Positions 1 through 8,766 of a stretch of 64,000 nt of DNA are shown here, piece by piece. The notes under the pieces are model-generated. The model ran no database searches and had not been told where the DNA came from. It worked only from the letters and a program-made list of their open reading frames with translations. The position numbers were made by a program, and so were the translations under genes. The stretch comes from Hydrocarboniphaga effusa AP103 (GTDB lineage Bacteria > Pseudomonadota > Gammaproteobacteria > Nevskiales > Nevskiaceae), in NCBI RefSeq assembly GCF_000271305.1, contig NZ_AKGD01000001.1:868001-932000 (forward strand), given 5' to 3'. Each line of letters opens with the position of its first letter. Position 1 is the first letter of the stretch.

Positions 1-81
1 CGGACGCTGGCCCAGCGCGGCTTCGGCAGCGAACACATCCGCGCCGCGATCCAGGGCGCCGAAGACGCCTTCGACGATTGA
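1..81 (+). CDS. recX: RecX C-terminal end (partial)
   Basis: The first 27 codons read as the end of an open frame finishing in AIQGAEDAFDD and a TGA stop; the gene begins before the window. The residues RTLAQRGFGSEHIRAAI match the last three-helix repeat of RecX, the small regulator that binds RecA filaments. Position supports this, because recX commonly sits between recA and alaS in Gammaproteobacteria and alaS lies just downstream. Only the tail is visible, so the call rests on a short match plus context. Confidence 0.7.
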   Translation, partial: RTLAQRGFGSEHIRAAIQGAEDAFDD

Positions 82-165
82 TCTCCCCAGCGCAAAGCAG
101 CAAGACGGCCGTCACGGCGGGCCGGTAGAAAGCAAAACCCGCTGCAAGCGAGAACGGAGAATCCC

Positions 166-1428
166 GTGCCCGGCACCTTCCATGGCCGCAAGGCGGCCAT
201 CGCCTTCATTCTGATCACCGCCGCGCTCGACATCATCGCGATGGGCATCATCATTCCGGTGCTGCCCGCGCTGATCGAGGACTTCAGCGGCTCCACCGAG
301 CGCGCGGGCTGGCTCAACGGGGTCTTCGTCGCGCTGTGGGCGGGCATGCAGTTCATCGCCTCGCCGGTGATCGGCTCGCTGTCGGACCGCTACGGCCGTC
401 GGCCGGTGATCCTGCTGTCGACCGTCGGCCTGGCCGCGGACTACGTGCTGATGGCGCTCGCCCCGAACCTCTGGTGGCTGGCGGTCGGCCGCATCGTCAC
501 CGGCATCACCTCGTCGAGCTTCACCACCGTGTTCGCCTACATGGCCGACATCACCCCACCCGAGCAGCGCGCCCGTGGCTATGGCCTGATCGGCGCGGCG
601 TTCAGCGGCGGCTTCGTGCTCGGCCCGCTGCTCGGCGGCGTGCTCGGCGAATTCTCGCCGCGCGCGCCGTTCTGGGCCGCGGCGGCGCTCAGCGGGCTGG
701 CGTTCATGTACGGATGGCTGGTGCTGCCCGAGTCGCTCGCGCCCGAAAAGCGCATGCGCTTCTCGTGGCAGCGCGCGAACCCGTTCGGCGCGCTGACCCT
801 GCTGCGCTCGCACCCGGAGCTGACCGGCCTGGCCGGCGTCAACTTCCTGCTGTTTTTCTCGCATCACGTGTTTTCGGCCGTGTTCGTGCTCTACGCGAGC
901 CATCGCTACGACTGGAGCGCCTGGGAAGTCGGGGCGCTGCTGGCCTTCGTCGGGGCGCTCGACATGTTCGTGCAGGGCGTGTTGACCGGCCCGGCGGTGA
1001 AGCGCCTGGGCGATCGCAACACCATGATCGTCGGCCTGGTGTTCGGTGCGATCGGCCTGGCCTGCATGGGTCTGGCCCCGACGAGCCTGAGCTTCGTGCT
1101 CGCGATGCTGCCGAACGCGCTCTGGGGCATCGCGATGCCGACACTCCAGTCGCTGATGACCCAGCGCGTCTCCGAGTCCGAGCAGGGCCAGCTGCAGGGC
1201 GCCAACAACAGCGTCGGCGCGATCGCCGGCGTGTTGTCGCCACTGTTCTTCGGCGCGGTCTACTCGGCCTCGGTCGGCTCCGATCCGGTGTTCCCGTTCA
1301 TCGGCACGACCCTGCTGATCGCGGCCGGTGTACTGCTGGCGGCCGCCGGCATGGGTTGGCACGTCGCTCGGCGGGCGGAGCAGCGGGAGGCCGCCGAAAA
1401 GGGCAACCCCTCGGGAAGCCCCGAGTAA
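166..1428 (+). CDS. MFS transporter, TetA/TCR-like drug:H+ antiporter family
   Basis: A 420-residue, very hydrophobic protein with the pattern of a 12-helix major facilitator. Helix 1 carries LDIIAMGIIIPVLP, close to the TetA helix-1 signature, and the loop between helices 2 and 3 has the motif A sequence GSLSDRYGRRPV (residues 70-81). A charged cytoplasmic loop (LAPEKRMRFSWQRANP) divides the two halves. The start is GTG at 166, preceded by an ACGGAGA ribosome site; no better ATG exists. Substrate is unknown; resemblance to tetracycline efflux proteins does not show tetracycline resistance. It interrupts the usual recX-alaS adjacency. A short GC hairpin (1410-1425) overlaps the stop codon. 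Confidence 0.85.
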   Translation: MPGTFHGRKAAIAFILITAALDIIAMGIIIPVLPALIEDFSGSTERAGWLNGVFVALWAGMQFIASPVIGSLSDRYGRRPVILLSTVGLAADYVLMALAPNLWWLAVGRIVTGITSSSFTTVFAYMADITPPEQRARGYGLIGAAFSGGFVLGPLLGGVLGEFSPRAPFWAAAALSGLAFMYGWLVLPESLAPEKRMRFSWQRANPFGALTLLRSHPELTGLAGVNFLLFFSHHVFSAVFVLYASHRYDWSAWEVGALLAFVGALDMFVQGVLTGPAVKRLGDRNTMIVGLVFGAIGLACMGLAPTSLSFVLAMLPNALWGIAMPTLQSLMTQRVSESEQGQLQGANNSVGAIAGVLSPLFFGAVYSASVGSDPVFPFIGTTLLIAAGVLLAAAGMGWHVARRAEQREAAEKGNPSGSPE

Positions 1429-1665
1429 GCGTCGCGAGCGAAGCCGGGGCGGACGAGAGCGGAGCCCAGGCCGATGGCCCCGGGCGCCGAGGTGACTCGA
1501 TGTCGCTCGGCAGCAAGCCTTCGACCGAGCGTGCATGAGCACGGGAGGATTTCGAGCACCGCCCTCGCCCGAGATACCGAGCGCAGCAGCCTACCGGGGC
1601 TTGCCTAGCCGCATTTAGGTGGTTTGGCCTATCATGCCGCCCTTTTCTTCGGGCTGGTCCGCATC

Positions 1666-4311
1666 GTGAATAGCAACGAACTCCGCGCGAAATATCTGGC
1701 GTTCTTCGCGCAGAAGGACCACACCGTGGTGCCTTCGTCGCCGCTCGTTCCGGGCAACGACCCGACCCTGCTGTTCACCAATGCGGGCATGGTGCAGTTC
1801 AAGGACGTGTTCACGGGCCGCGAGAAGCGCCCGTACACGCGCGCCACCAGCTCGCAACGCTGCGTACGCGCCGGCGGCAAGCACAACGACCTCGAAAACG
1901 TCGGCTACACCGCGCGTCACCACACCTTCTTCGAAATGCTGGGCAACTTCAGCTTCGGCGATTACTTCAAGAAGGACGCGATCCACTACGCCTGGGAATT
2001 CATCACCGGCAAGGACTGGCTCGGCCTGGACCCGCAGCGCCTCTGCGTGACGGTCTACCAGGAAGACGACGAGGCCTACGCGATCTGGCGCGACGAGATC
2101 GGCGTGCCGGTGGAGCGCATCATCCGCATCGGCGACAACAAGGGCGCGCGCTACGCCTCCGACAATTTCTGGAGCATGGGCGATACGGGGCCGTGTGGTC
2201 CCTGCACCGAAATCTTCTACGACCACGATCCGGACGGCTCCAAGGGCATCTGGGGCGGCATGCCCGGTTCGCCCGAGGAAGACGGCGATCGCTGGATCGA
2301 AATCTGGAACGTGGTGTTCATGCAGTACGAGCGCTCCAAGGACGGCACGATGACGCCGCTGCCCAAGCCGAGCGTCGACACCGGCATGGGCCTGGAGCGC
2401 ATCAGCGCCGTGCTGCAGGGCGTGCACAACAACTACGACATCGACATCTTCGTCGCGCTGATCGCCGCGGTGGCGAAGCTCGCGAACGTCGATCCGAAAT
2501 CGTCGGCCTCGCTCAAGGTCATCGCCGATCACATTCGCGCGACGTCGTTTTTGATCTGCGACGGCGTGATGCCGTCCAACGAAGGCCGTGGCTACGTCCT
2601 GCGCCGCATCATGCGCCGCGCGATCCGCCACGGTTACAAGCTCGGTCTGGACGAGGCGTTCTTCTACAAGCTCGTCGCGCCGCTCGCCGAGGTCATGGGC
2701 GAAGCCTACCCGGAGCTGCGCGAAAAGCAGGCTTTGCTCGAAAAGACCATCAAGGCCGAGGAAGACAGCTTCGCGATCACGCTCGACAAGGGCATGAAGC
2801 TGCTCGACGAGGCGATCGCCAAGCTCGGCAGCGAGAAGACCATTCCGGGCGACGTGGTGTTCAAGCTCTACGACACCTACGGCTTTCCGCTCGACCTGAC
2901 CGCCGACATCGCGCGTGAACGCGAGCTCGCGATCGACGAAGCCGGCTACGAGCGCGAAATGCAGGCGCAGCGCGAGCGAGCGCGCGCGGCGAGCAAGTTC
3001 GGCGGAGCCGAAGAGCTCAAGCACACCGGAGAAGCGAGCAGCTTCCACGGCTACGACGCGCTCACGCACGAAGCCGCGAACATCAGCGCGATCTATCGCG
3101 ACGGCAAGCCGGTCGCGTCGCTCGATGCGGGCGACGAAGCCGTGATCGTGCTCGATCACACGCCGTTCTACGCCGAAGGCGGCGGCCAGGTCGGCGATCG
3201 CGGCACGCTGACGGCCGGCGATGCGAAGTTCGTCGTCACCGATACGATCAAGGTCGGCAACGGCGGCTTCGGCCATCGCGGCAAGCTCGAATCGGGCTCG
3301 CTCAAGATCGGCGCGCGCGTCAGCGCAGCGGTCGACGAGGCCCTGCGCGCTGCGACGCAGCGCAATCACTCGGCCACCCACCTGCTGCATCGCGCGCTGC
3401 GCGAAGTGCTCGGTACGCACGTGGCCCAGAAGGGCTCGCTGGTCGACGAGCAGCGCACGCGTTTCGACTTCAGCCACGGCGCCGCGCTGACGGCCGACGA
3501 GATCAAGCAGATCGAACACCGCGTCAACAAGGCCGTGCTCGCCAACGTGCCGGTCGCGGCGACGCTGATGGGCTACGACGCGGCGATCGAGAGCGGCGCG
3601 ATGGCGCTGTTCGGCGAGAAGTACGGCGACGAAGTTCGCGTGCTCGCGATGGGTGATTTCTCGACCGAACTCTGCGGCGGCACGCACGTGACGCGCACCG
3701 GCGACATCGGCCTGTTCAAGATCGTCAGCGAAGGCGGCGTCGCCGCCGGCGTTCGCCGCATCGAGGCGATCACCGGCGAAAACGCCCTCGCCTACGTCGG
3801 CAATCTCGAGAGCAAATTCAAGCAGGCGGCCGATCTGGTGCGCGCCGGCCGCGACGACCTGGCCGACAAGATCGAGCAGGTGCTCGATCGCAGCCGGCAG
3901 CTCGAGAAGGAACTTGCCGCGCTCAAGGGCAAGCTCGCTTCGGCAGCGGGTTCGGACCTCGTTTCGCAGGCCAAGGACATCGCGGGCGTGAAAGTGCTGG
4001 TGTCCAAGCTCGACGGCGTCGAAGCCGGCGATCTGCGCACGCTGCTCGACCAGCTCAAGAACAAGCTCGGCTCGGGCATCGTCGTGCTCGGCACCGCCTC
4101 CGGCGGCAAGGTCAGCCTGATCGCGGGCGTGACCGCCGATCTCACCGGCAAGGTGAAGGCCGGCGAACTCGTCAACGTCGCGGCCCAACTGGTCGGCGGC
4201 AAGGGCGGCGGGCGTCCCGACATGGCGCAGGCCGGCGGTACGCAGCCCGAGAATCTCGACGCCGCGCTCGCCGCGATCGAGCCGGCGCTCATTAGCAAGC
4301 TCGGCAGCTGA
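1666..4311 (+). CDS. alaS: Alanine--tRNA ligase
   Basis: Cytoplasmic class II synthetase charging tRNA-Ala. The frame is open from a TTG at 1624, but family alignment begins at [13 protein letters not shown], so the GTG at 1666 is preferred; this gives 881 residues, near the 876 of E. coli. The N-terminal catalytic domain is followed by the editing domain with the zinc-binding HxxxH (H568, H572) and the CGGTH motif (C670, H674). The C-Ala domain ends with the family's [12 protein letters not shown] signature. lysC follows 96 bases downstream, as in pseudomonads. Confidence 0.97.
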   Translation: MNSNELRAKYLAFFAQKDHTVVPSSPLVPGNDPTLLFTNAGMVQFKDVFTGREKRPYTRATSSQRCVRAGGKHNDLENVGYTARHHTFFEMLGNFSFGDYFKKDAIHYAWEFITGKDWLGLDPQRLCVTVYQEDDEAYAIWRDEIGVPVERIIRIGDNKGARYASDNFWSMGDTGPCGPCTEIFYDHDPDGSKGIWGGMPGSPEEDGDRWIEIWNVVFMQYERSKDGTMTPLPKPSVDTGMGLERISAVLQGVHNNYDIDIFVALIAAVAKLANVDPKSSASLKVIADHIRATSFLICDGVMPSNEGRGYVLRRIMRRAIRHGYKLGLDEAFFYKLVAPLAEVMGEAYPELREKQALLEKTIKAEEDSFAITLDKGMKLLDEAIAKLGSEKTIPGDVVFKLYDTYGFPLDLTADIARERELAIDEAGYEREMQAQRERARAASKFGGAEELKHTGEASSFHGYDALTHEAANISAIYRDGKPVASLDAGDEAVIVLDHTPFYAEGGGQVGDRGTLTAGDAKFVVTDTIKVGNGGFGHRGKLESGSLKIGARVSAAVDEALRAATQRNHSATHLLHRALREVLGTHVAQKGSLVDEQRTRFDFSHGAALTADEIKQIEHRVNKAVLANVPVAATLMGYDAAIESGAMALFGEKYGDEVRVLAMGDFSTELCGGTHVTRTGDIGLFKIVSEGGVAAGVRRIEAITGENALAYVGNLESKFKQAADLVRAGRDDLADKIEQVLDRSRQLEKELAALKGKLASAAGSDLVSQAKDIAGVKVLVSKLDGVEAGDLRTLLDQLKNKLGSGIVVLGTASGGKVSLIAGVTADLTGKVKAGELVNVAAQLVGGKGGGRPDMAQAGGTQPENLDAALAAIEPALISKLGS

Positions 4312-4407
4312 GCCCAAACGCTCGGCTGTCGAGCCGCAAAACCGCCAAACCCGCTTTCATCCGACGCTGCTAAAAGCGTCATCTCTTGCAGGACCCTCAA
4401 GAAAACA

Positions 4408-5646
4408 ATGGCACTCATCGTCCAGAAATACGGCGGCACCTCGATGGGCTCGGTCGAGCGCATCGAACACGTCGCCAACAAGGTTGCGAGCTGGCGCGCG
4501 AAAGGGCATCAGGTCGTGGTCGTGGTCTCGGCCATGTCCGGCGAAACCGATCGCCTGCTCAAGCTCGCCAAGTCGATCAACCCGCGCGGCAACCAGCGCG
4601 AATACGACCAGATCGCCTCGACCGGCGAACAGGTCACCATCGGATTGCTCGCGCTGGCCCTGGAAAAAGCCGGCGTGCCGAGCCGCTCGTACACGGGCTG
4701 GCAGATTCCGCTGCGCACCGACAGCGCGTACATGAAGGCGCGCATCCAGGACATCGACGGCACGCGCCTGCTCGCCGACTGCAAGGCCGGCATCGTGCCG
4801 GTGGTCGCGGGCTTCCAGGGCATCGACGAAACCAACTCGATCACCACGCTCGGACGCGGCGGCTCGGACACCACGGGCGTCGCGCTCGCGGCCGCGCTGA
4901 AGGCCGACGAGTGCCAGATCTACACCGACGTCGACGGCGTCTACACCACCGATCCGCGCGTCGAGCCCAAGGCTCGCCGGCTCGACAGGATCACCTTCGA
5001 AGAAATGCTCGAAATGGCGAGCCTCGGTTCGAAGGTGCTGCAGATCCGGTCCGTGGAATTCGCCGGCAAGTACAAGGTTCCGCTGCGCGTGGTGTCGACC
5101 TTCGTCGACGGCCCCGGCACCCTCATCACGCTCGAAGATTCAGAAGACGGTTCAACAGGAGCATCCGTGGAAGACGCACTCATCTCCGGCATCGCATTCA
5201 ACCGCGACGAAGCCCAGCTCACCATCGCCGGCGTGCCCGACCGTCCCGGCATCGCCGCCGCCATTCTCGGCCCGGTCGGCGACGCCAATATCGAAGTCGA
5301 CATGATCGTGCAGAACGTCGGCGCCGACGGCTCGACCGACTTCACCTTCACCGTCAACAAGACTGACTACGACCGCGCTCACGACGTCGTCAAGAAGCTC
5401 GCCGAGGAGCTTGGCGCCAAGGGCGTTCGCAGCGCGCTCGACATCGTCAAGGTCTCGCTCGTCGGCGTCGGCATGCGCAGCCATGCGGGCATCGCGAGCC
5501 AGATGTTCAAGGCGCTGGCCGCGGAGAGCATCAACATCCGCATGATCTCGACCTCCGAGATCAAGATCTCGGTCGTGATCGAGGACAAGTACCTGGAGCT
5601 GGCCGTGCGCACCCTGCACAGCGCTTTCGGACTCGAAAAGAAATAA
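4408..5646 (+). CDS. lysC: Aspartate kinase (alpha subunit, with internal beta start)
   Basis: Phosphorylates aspartate as the first step to lysine, threonine and methionine. The 412-residue protein starts MALIVQKYGGTSMG, with the kinase motif KYGGTS at residues 7-12, and ends with two ACT domains for feedback control by lysine and/or threonine. The length is that of the class encoded by overlapping alpha and beta frames (as in Corynebacterium and Bacillus). An in-frame GTG at codon 254 with its own Shine-Dalgarno marks the likely beta start. Sits between alaS and csrA. Confidence 0.95.
   Translation: MALIVQKYGGTSMGSVERIEHVANKVASWRAKGHQVVVVVSAMSGETDRLLKLAKSINPRGNQREYDQIASTGEQVTIGLLALALEKAGVPSRSYTGWQIPLRTDSAYMKARIQDIDGTRLLADCKAGIVPVVAGFQGIDETNSITTLGRGGSDTTGVALAAALKADECQIYTDVDGVYTTDPRVEPKARRLDRITFEEMLEMASLGSKVLQIRSVEFAGKYKVPLRVVSTFVDGPGTLITLEDSEDGSTGASVEDALISGIAFNRDEAQLTIAGVPDRPGIAAAILGPVGDANIEVDMIVQNVGADGSTDFTFTVNKTDYDRAHDVVKKLAEELGAKGVRSALDIVKVSLVGVGMRSHAGIASQMFKALAAESINIRMISTSEIKISVVIEDKYLELAVRTLHSAFGLEKK
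5167..5646 (+). CDS. Probable aspartate kinase beta subunit (internal in-frame start within lysC)
   Basis: An in-frame GTG at 5167 is preceded by a perfect AGGAG (5157-5161) at 5-base spacing. Translation from it gives a 159-residue product beginning VEDALISGIAF, which is the two ACT domains alone. This is the same place where the separately translated beta subunit starts in alpha2beta2 aspartate kinases such as that of Corynebacterium glutamicum. Whether it is translated here is inference. Confidence 0.55.
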   Translation: MEDALISGIAFNRDEAQLTIAGVPDRPGIAAAILGPVGDANIEVDMIVQNVGADGSTDFTFTVNKTDYDRAHDVVKKLAEELGAKGVRSALDIVKVSLVGVGMRSHAGIASQMFKALAAESINIRMISTSEIKISVVIEDKYLELAVRTLHSAFGLEKK

Positions 5647-5746
5647 GCATTTCCTGCATCCAGTACGGGGCCAAGCTTAGTATTTCCTTACCACTGTCGG
5701 GTAAGCGTATTCTGACAAAAGCTATCCCCGACACTGGAGAACAGGC

Positions 5747-5941
5747 ATGTTGATCTTGACTAGGCGGGTCGGTGAAACGGTGATGATCGGCGACGATGTC
5801 GCCATTACCGTATTGGGCGTGAAGGGAAATCAGGTTCGCATCGGCATCAAGGCGCCAAAGGACACTCCGGTGCATCGCGAAGAAATCTTCGAGCGCATTC
5901 GCCGTGAGAACGAGGCGCTTCCAGCGGTCGTCAACGGCTGA
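5747..5941 (+). CDS. csrA: Carbon storage regulator CsrA/RsmA
   Basis: A 64-residue RNA-binding dimer that represses or stabilises mRNAs carrying GGA motifs. [18 protein letters not shown] is the canonical beta-1/beta-2 start, and L4 and R44 (in VHREEIF), the RNA-contacting residues, are present. The ATG follows GGAG at 5737-5740; this GGA within the ribosome site would allow autoregulation, as known for E. coli csrA. It lies downstream of lysC and just before two tRNA genes, the pseudomonad order. Confidence 0.97.
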   Translation: MLILTRRVGETVMIGDDVAITVLGVKGNQVRIGIKAPKDTPVHREEIFERIRRENEALPAVVNG

Positions 5942-5949
5942 CGGCGGAT

Positions 5950-5988
5950 TCATCGTGTCGGCGCGAACTTTTCGCCCCGACACGATGA
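5950..5988 (+). terminator. Long hairpin just after csrA
   Basis: A 12-base-pair perfect stem (5950-5961 with 5977-5988) encloses a second 5-base-pair stem (5963-5967 with 5971-5975) and starts 8 bases after the csrA stop. There is no T tract on either strand, so it is not a standard intrinsic terminator; it may stabilise the 3' end or act with Rho. Confidence 0.4.
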
Positions 5989-6069
5989 AAAATGCTTGTG
6001 ACTCATTGGCATGCTCGATACAATGCGCGCCCCACGCCGGCGGCGGACACTGAAAGTGCCTCGGCATTC

Positions 6070-6162
6070 GGAGAGTTGGCCGAGTGGACGAAGGCGCGCC
6101 CCTGCTAAGGGCGTATAGGGTTTATAGCCTTATCGAGGGTTCGAATCCCTCACTCTCCGCCA
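6070..6162 (+). tRNA. tRNA-Ser (anticodon GCT)
   Basis: The acceptor stem GGAGAGT pairs with ACTCTCC at 6152-6158, followed by discriminator G and an encoded CCA. The anticodon stem CGCCC/GGGCG holds the loop CTGCTAA with anticodon GCT, reading AGC and AGT. The extended variable arm before the T arm is typical of class II serine tRNAs. The T loop TTCGAAT is intact. Confidence 0.97.
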
Positions 6163-6196
6163 GTTTCATAGTGGCGACGTTTTAGGTTTTACGTGC

Positions 6197-6273
6197 GGGC
6201 TCGTAGCTCAGCTGGATAGAGTACCTGGCTACGAACCAGGTGGTCGGGAGTTCGAATCTCTCCGAGCCCGCCA
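6197..6273 (+). tRNA. tRNA-Arg (anticodon ACG)
   Basis: The acceptor stem GGGCTCG pairs with CGAGCCC at 6263-6269, with discriminator G and an encoded CCA. The anticodon stem CCTGG/CCAGG encloses CTACGAA, giving anticodon ACG, whose A34 would be converted to inosine to read CGN codons. D and T loops (AGCTCAGCTGG, TTCGAAT) are canonical. Pairing with tRNA-Ser(GCT) downstream of csrA is a conserved arrangement. Confidence 0.97.
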
Positions 6274-6290
6274 ATTTGTCGAACGACGAA

Positions 6291-6320
6291 AGCCGATGAG
6301 TCAGCCTCATCGGCTTTTTT
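6291..6320 (+). terminator. Rho-independent terminator after tRNA-Arg
   Basis: A perfect 10-base-pair stem, AGCCGATGAG (6291-6300) with CTCATCGGCT (6306-6315), has a 5-base loop and is followed directly by a run of T residues (6315-6320). It ends the csrA-tRNA transcription unit before the minus-strand gene at 6348. Confidence 0.9.
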
Positions 6321-6347
6321 CGTTTCGTCGCCCTGATCCGGCGGAAC

Positions 6348-6812
6348 CTACAGCCCCAGATCGCTCAGCGACGGATGCTCGTCCGGCCGCCTTCCGAGCG
6401 GCCAGTGGAACAGGCGCTCCGAGCCGGCGATGGCGAGATCGTTGATGCTCGCGTGGCGCGAGCGCATCAGGCCCTGCTCGTCGAACTCCCAGTTCTCGTT
6501 GCCGTAGCTGCGATACCACTGCCCTTGTGCGTCATGCCACTCGTAGGCGAAGCGCACGGCGATGCGGTTGTCCTGGCAGGTCCAGACTTCCTTGATCAGG
6601 CGGTAGTCGAGCTCGCGCTGCCACTTGCGCACGAGAAACGCCCGAATCTGCTCGTGCCCGCGCGGGAACTCGCTGCGGTTGCGCCAGCGCGAATCGGCGG
6701 TATAGGCGCCGACCACCACGTCGGGATCGCGCGTATTCCAAGCGTCCTCGGCCTTGCGCGCCTTGATGCGGGCCGCGTCGAGATCGTACGGAGGAAAAGG
6801 CGGACGGCTCAT
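6348..6812 (-). CDS. DUF1348 family protein (NTF2-like fold)
   Basis: A 154-residue cytoplasmic protein from the ATG at 6812 ([10 protein letters not shown]). Sequence such as [46 protein letters not shown] and [10 protein letters not shown] matches the DUF1348 family of the NTF2-like/SnoaL fold, small cone-shaped proteins that bind hydrophobic ligands or act as isomerases or cyclases. No specific activity is known for this family, so none is assigned. It is last in a minus-strand run after ridA (65-base gap). Confidence 0.85.
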   Translation of the reverse strand: MSRPPFPPYDLDAARIKARKAEDAWNTRDPDVVVGAYTADSRWRNRSEFPRGHEQIRAFLVRKWQRELDYRLIKEVWTCQDNRIAVRFAYEWHDAQGQWYRSYGNENWEFDEQGLMRSRHASINDLAIAGSERLFHWPLGRRPDEHPSLSDLGL

Positions 6813-6877
6813 ACACGGCTCCCGAAGACGATGCGAAGTCTGCTCTGCGCTCAGGGTACGCCTTCCCGGGGCAGCGC

Positions 6878-7261
6878 TCAGCCCTTCACGAATGCGATCG
6901 CCTCGGCTTCGATGTCGGCCCCGTAGTGCAGCTTCTGCGTCGGCACCGCCGAGCGTGCCGGTTTGTGATCGCCGAAGAATTCGGCATAGACCGCGTTGAT
7001 CGCCGGCCAATGCGCGATGTCGGAAAAATACAGCGTCACCTTGGCGACGTCGCGCAGGCTGCCACCGGCCGCGACGACGACGGCCGCCAGGTTGTCGAGC
7101 ACCCGGCGCGTCTGCTCCTCGATCGTGCCGGGAACGAACTTGCCGGTCGCCGGATCGATCGGCAACTGGCCCGAGACGAACAGCCAGCCGCTCTCGACGA
7201 CACCCTGGCTGTAATGACCGGCGGGCTTCGGCGCATCGGCCGTGAAGATGGTGCGTGACAT
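6878..7261 (-). CDS. RidA family enamine/imine deaminase
   Basis: A 127-residue YjgF/YER057c/UK114 protein. Archetypal RidA hydrolyses reactive enamines such as 2-aminoacrylate, released by PLP-dependent dehydratases, to keto acids. The conserved Tyr17 (HYSQGV), SGQLPIDP, and the catalytic arginine (R103 in PARSAVPT) are present, so it looks like an active deaminase. It lies 40 bases downstream of a gene for a PLP enzyme that could generate such enamines, a sensible functional pairing. Confidence 0.93.
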   Translation of the reverse strand: MSRTIFTADAPKPAGHYSQGVVESGWLFVSGQLPIDPATGKFVPGTIEEQTRRVLDNLAAVVVAAGGSLRDVAKVTLYFSDIAHWPAINAVYAEFFGDHKPARSAVPTQKLHYGADIEAEAIAFVKG

Positions 7262-7301
7262 CGGATTCTCGCTTTGGTTTTTTTGGGGAATCGCCGAAAC
7301 C

Positions 7302-8435
7302 TCACCAGCCGTTGACGCGATCCCACTCGGCCTCGACGGCGGGCGAATCTCCGTCGACTACGTGATAGCGATCGTAGGCCGCGGCGGTGATGCAGGCGTG
7401 ATTCGGCTGGATGCGCAGCCGGCTGCCGACCGGATGCCGCGAAAAATCGAGCTCGCCGCCGCGGCGCCGGATCACGCCGTGCTCCTGCGAAACCCGCGCC
7501 ACGTAAAGCCCTTCATCGCCGCTCACGAGCCCGTAGCCGACGTTGCGTTCGTCGTCGAAACGATTCGTGCTGATGTCCTTGCTCAGCGCGAGCGCGCCGG
7601 CATCGACGATGAGTTCGCCACGCTGTGGATACTGCCCGATCACCGTCGCGAGCACGCTCACGGCGATGTCGCCGGCCGAGCAGGAGCCGACGCCGGCCTG
7701 GAACGCGTCGCCGAACATGTAGATGCCGGCGCGCACTTCGGTGACGCCGGACAGATCGCGCGCATGCGTGACCGAAGGCGTCGAGCCCATGCTGACGATG
7801 GCGCAGTCGTAGCCCGTCGAGCGCAAACGCGAAGCCGCCGCCGTCACCGCGCGGCGCTCCTGCTCGGCCACCGCGGCGAGTTCGTCGGGCGAGCGGCCCG
7901 TGTACGAATGGCCGCCATGCGTGAACACACCGGCCAGCGTCGCGCCATCGCGCAGTTCGGCGGCGACCTCGAGCAGTGCGCTCGATTGCGCATCCAGGCC
8001 GCAGCGTCCGTCGCCGCAATCGATCTCGATCATGACCTCGAAGGCCAGTCCAAGCGCCGAGCCGCGTTCGGCGATCGCGCGCGCGGCCTCGGGCTGATCG
8101 AGCGCGAGCAGCAGGCGCGCGCCACGACGCATCAGCGCAGCGGCCCGGTCAAGCTTCTGCGGGCTCGCGCCGACCGCGTAGAACAGATCGTGGTAGCCAT
8201 GCCCGAAGAAATACTCGGCCTCGCGCAAGGTCGACACGGTGATGCCGCCGCCCTGCGGAAGCGCACGCCGGGCCACCTCGGCGCTCTTGGCCGTCTTCAT
8301 GTGCGGCCGCAGCGAAACCCCGAGCCGGGCGACGTGTTCGCGCATGCGCAGCAGATTGGCGTCGAGCCGCCGACGATCGAGGATCAGCGCCGGGGTCTCG
8401 AGCTCATCCAGGCTGTTGCGCAAAGTCGTGCTCAT
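7302..8435 (-). CDS. D-threonine aldolase / D-serine dehydratase-like PLP enzyme
   Basis: A 377-residue fold-type III PLP enzyme. The N-terminal alanine-racemase-like barrel starts with LETPALILDRRRLDANLLRM and carries the PLP lysine in RPHMKTAKS (K47). The C-terminal DSD1-type domain has the NHACITAAAYDRYHVVDGD region, where the His-x-Cys pair binds the divalent metal of this family. Members either cleave D-threonine and related beta-hydroxy D-amino acids to glycine plus aldehyde or dehydrate D-serine; sequence alone does not separate these. Its start is supported by AAGGA five bases before the ATG. Likely co-transcribed with ridA. Confidence 0.85.
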   Translation of the reverse strand: MSTTLRNSLDELETPALILDRRRLDANLLRMREHVARLGVSLRPHMKTAKSAEVARRALPQGGGITVSTLREAEYFFGHGYHDLFYAVGASPQKLDRAAALMRRGARLLLALDQPEAARAIAERGSALGLAFEVMIEIDCGDGRCGLDAQSSALLEVAAELRDGATLAGVFTHGGHSYTGRSPDELAAVAEQERRAVTAAASRLRSTGYDCAIVSMGSTPSVTHARDLSGVTEVRAGIYMFGDAFQAGVGSCSAGDIAVSVLATVIGQYPQRGELIVDAGALALSKDISTNRFDDERNVGYGLVSGDEGLYVARVSQEHGVIRRRGGELDFSRHPVGSRLRIQPNHACITAAAYDRYHVVDGDSPAVEAEWDRVNGW

Positions 8436-8766
8436 CTTGGTCCTTCGTGGCTCCCGCCACCTTACGATGCGCAGCCTAGCCAGGCTTCGTGGAAATCACC
8501 GAAGCGCGTGAGCGATACGGGATGGCGGCAATCCGTTTTGCTGCACCGCAAAAAGACAATACCGGAACATGTAGGAAATCTCCGCATCCGTGCGCATTTC
8601 ACACTTTTTGAAGTATCTTTGATAACCGGCCCGTTCAACGGGCCGAGAAAAGCAGTCATTAAAAAGCTTGAGCATGCGCACGGATGCTTCGCCTTCGACG
8701 CGGAGCCAATCGCCTCAAGCAAAAAACCGTTGCCACTTGAGCGATGGATGCGGCGAGGAGAAGTGA
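8436..8766. other. Divergent intergenic region upstream of the MalT-like regulator
   Basis: About 330 bases between divergently transcribed genes, AT-richer than the surroundings in its second half. It contains a GC hairpin (CGGCCCG/CGGGCCG, 8627-8645, 5-base loop) but no convincing coding frame. Promoters for both flanking genes must lie here; no unambiguous -35/-10 pair could be fixed by eye. Confidence 0.4.

Noticed and set aside
1615-4317. A 900-codon open frame opposite alaS
   Set aside because: Antisense shadow caused by high GC at third positions; alaS is unmistakable on the plus strand.
5687-5705. Riboswitch or attenuator before csrA
   Set aside because: Only a 6-base-pair stem (CTTACC/GGTAAG) was seen, with no terminator or conserved aptamer elements.
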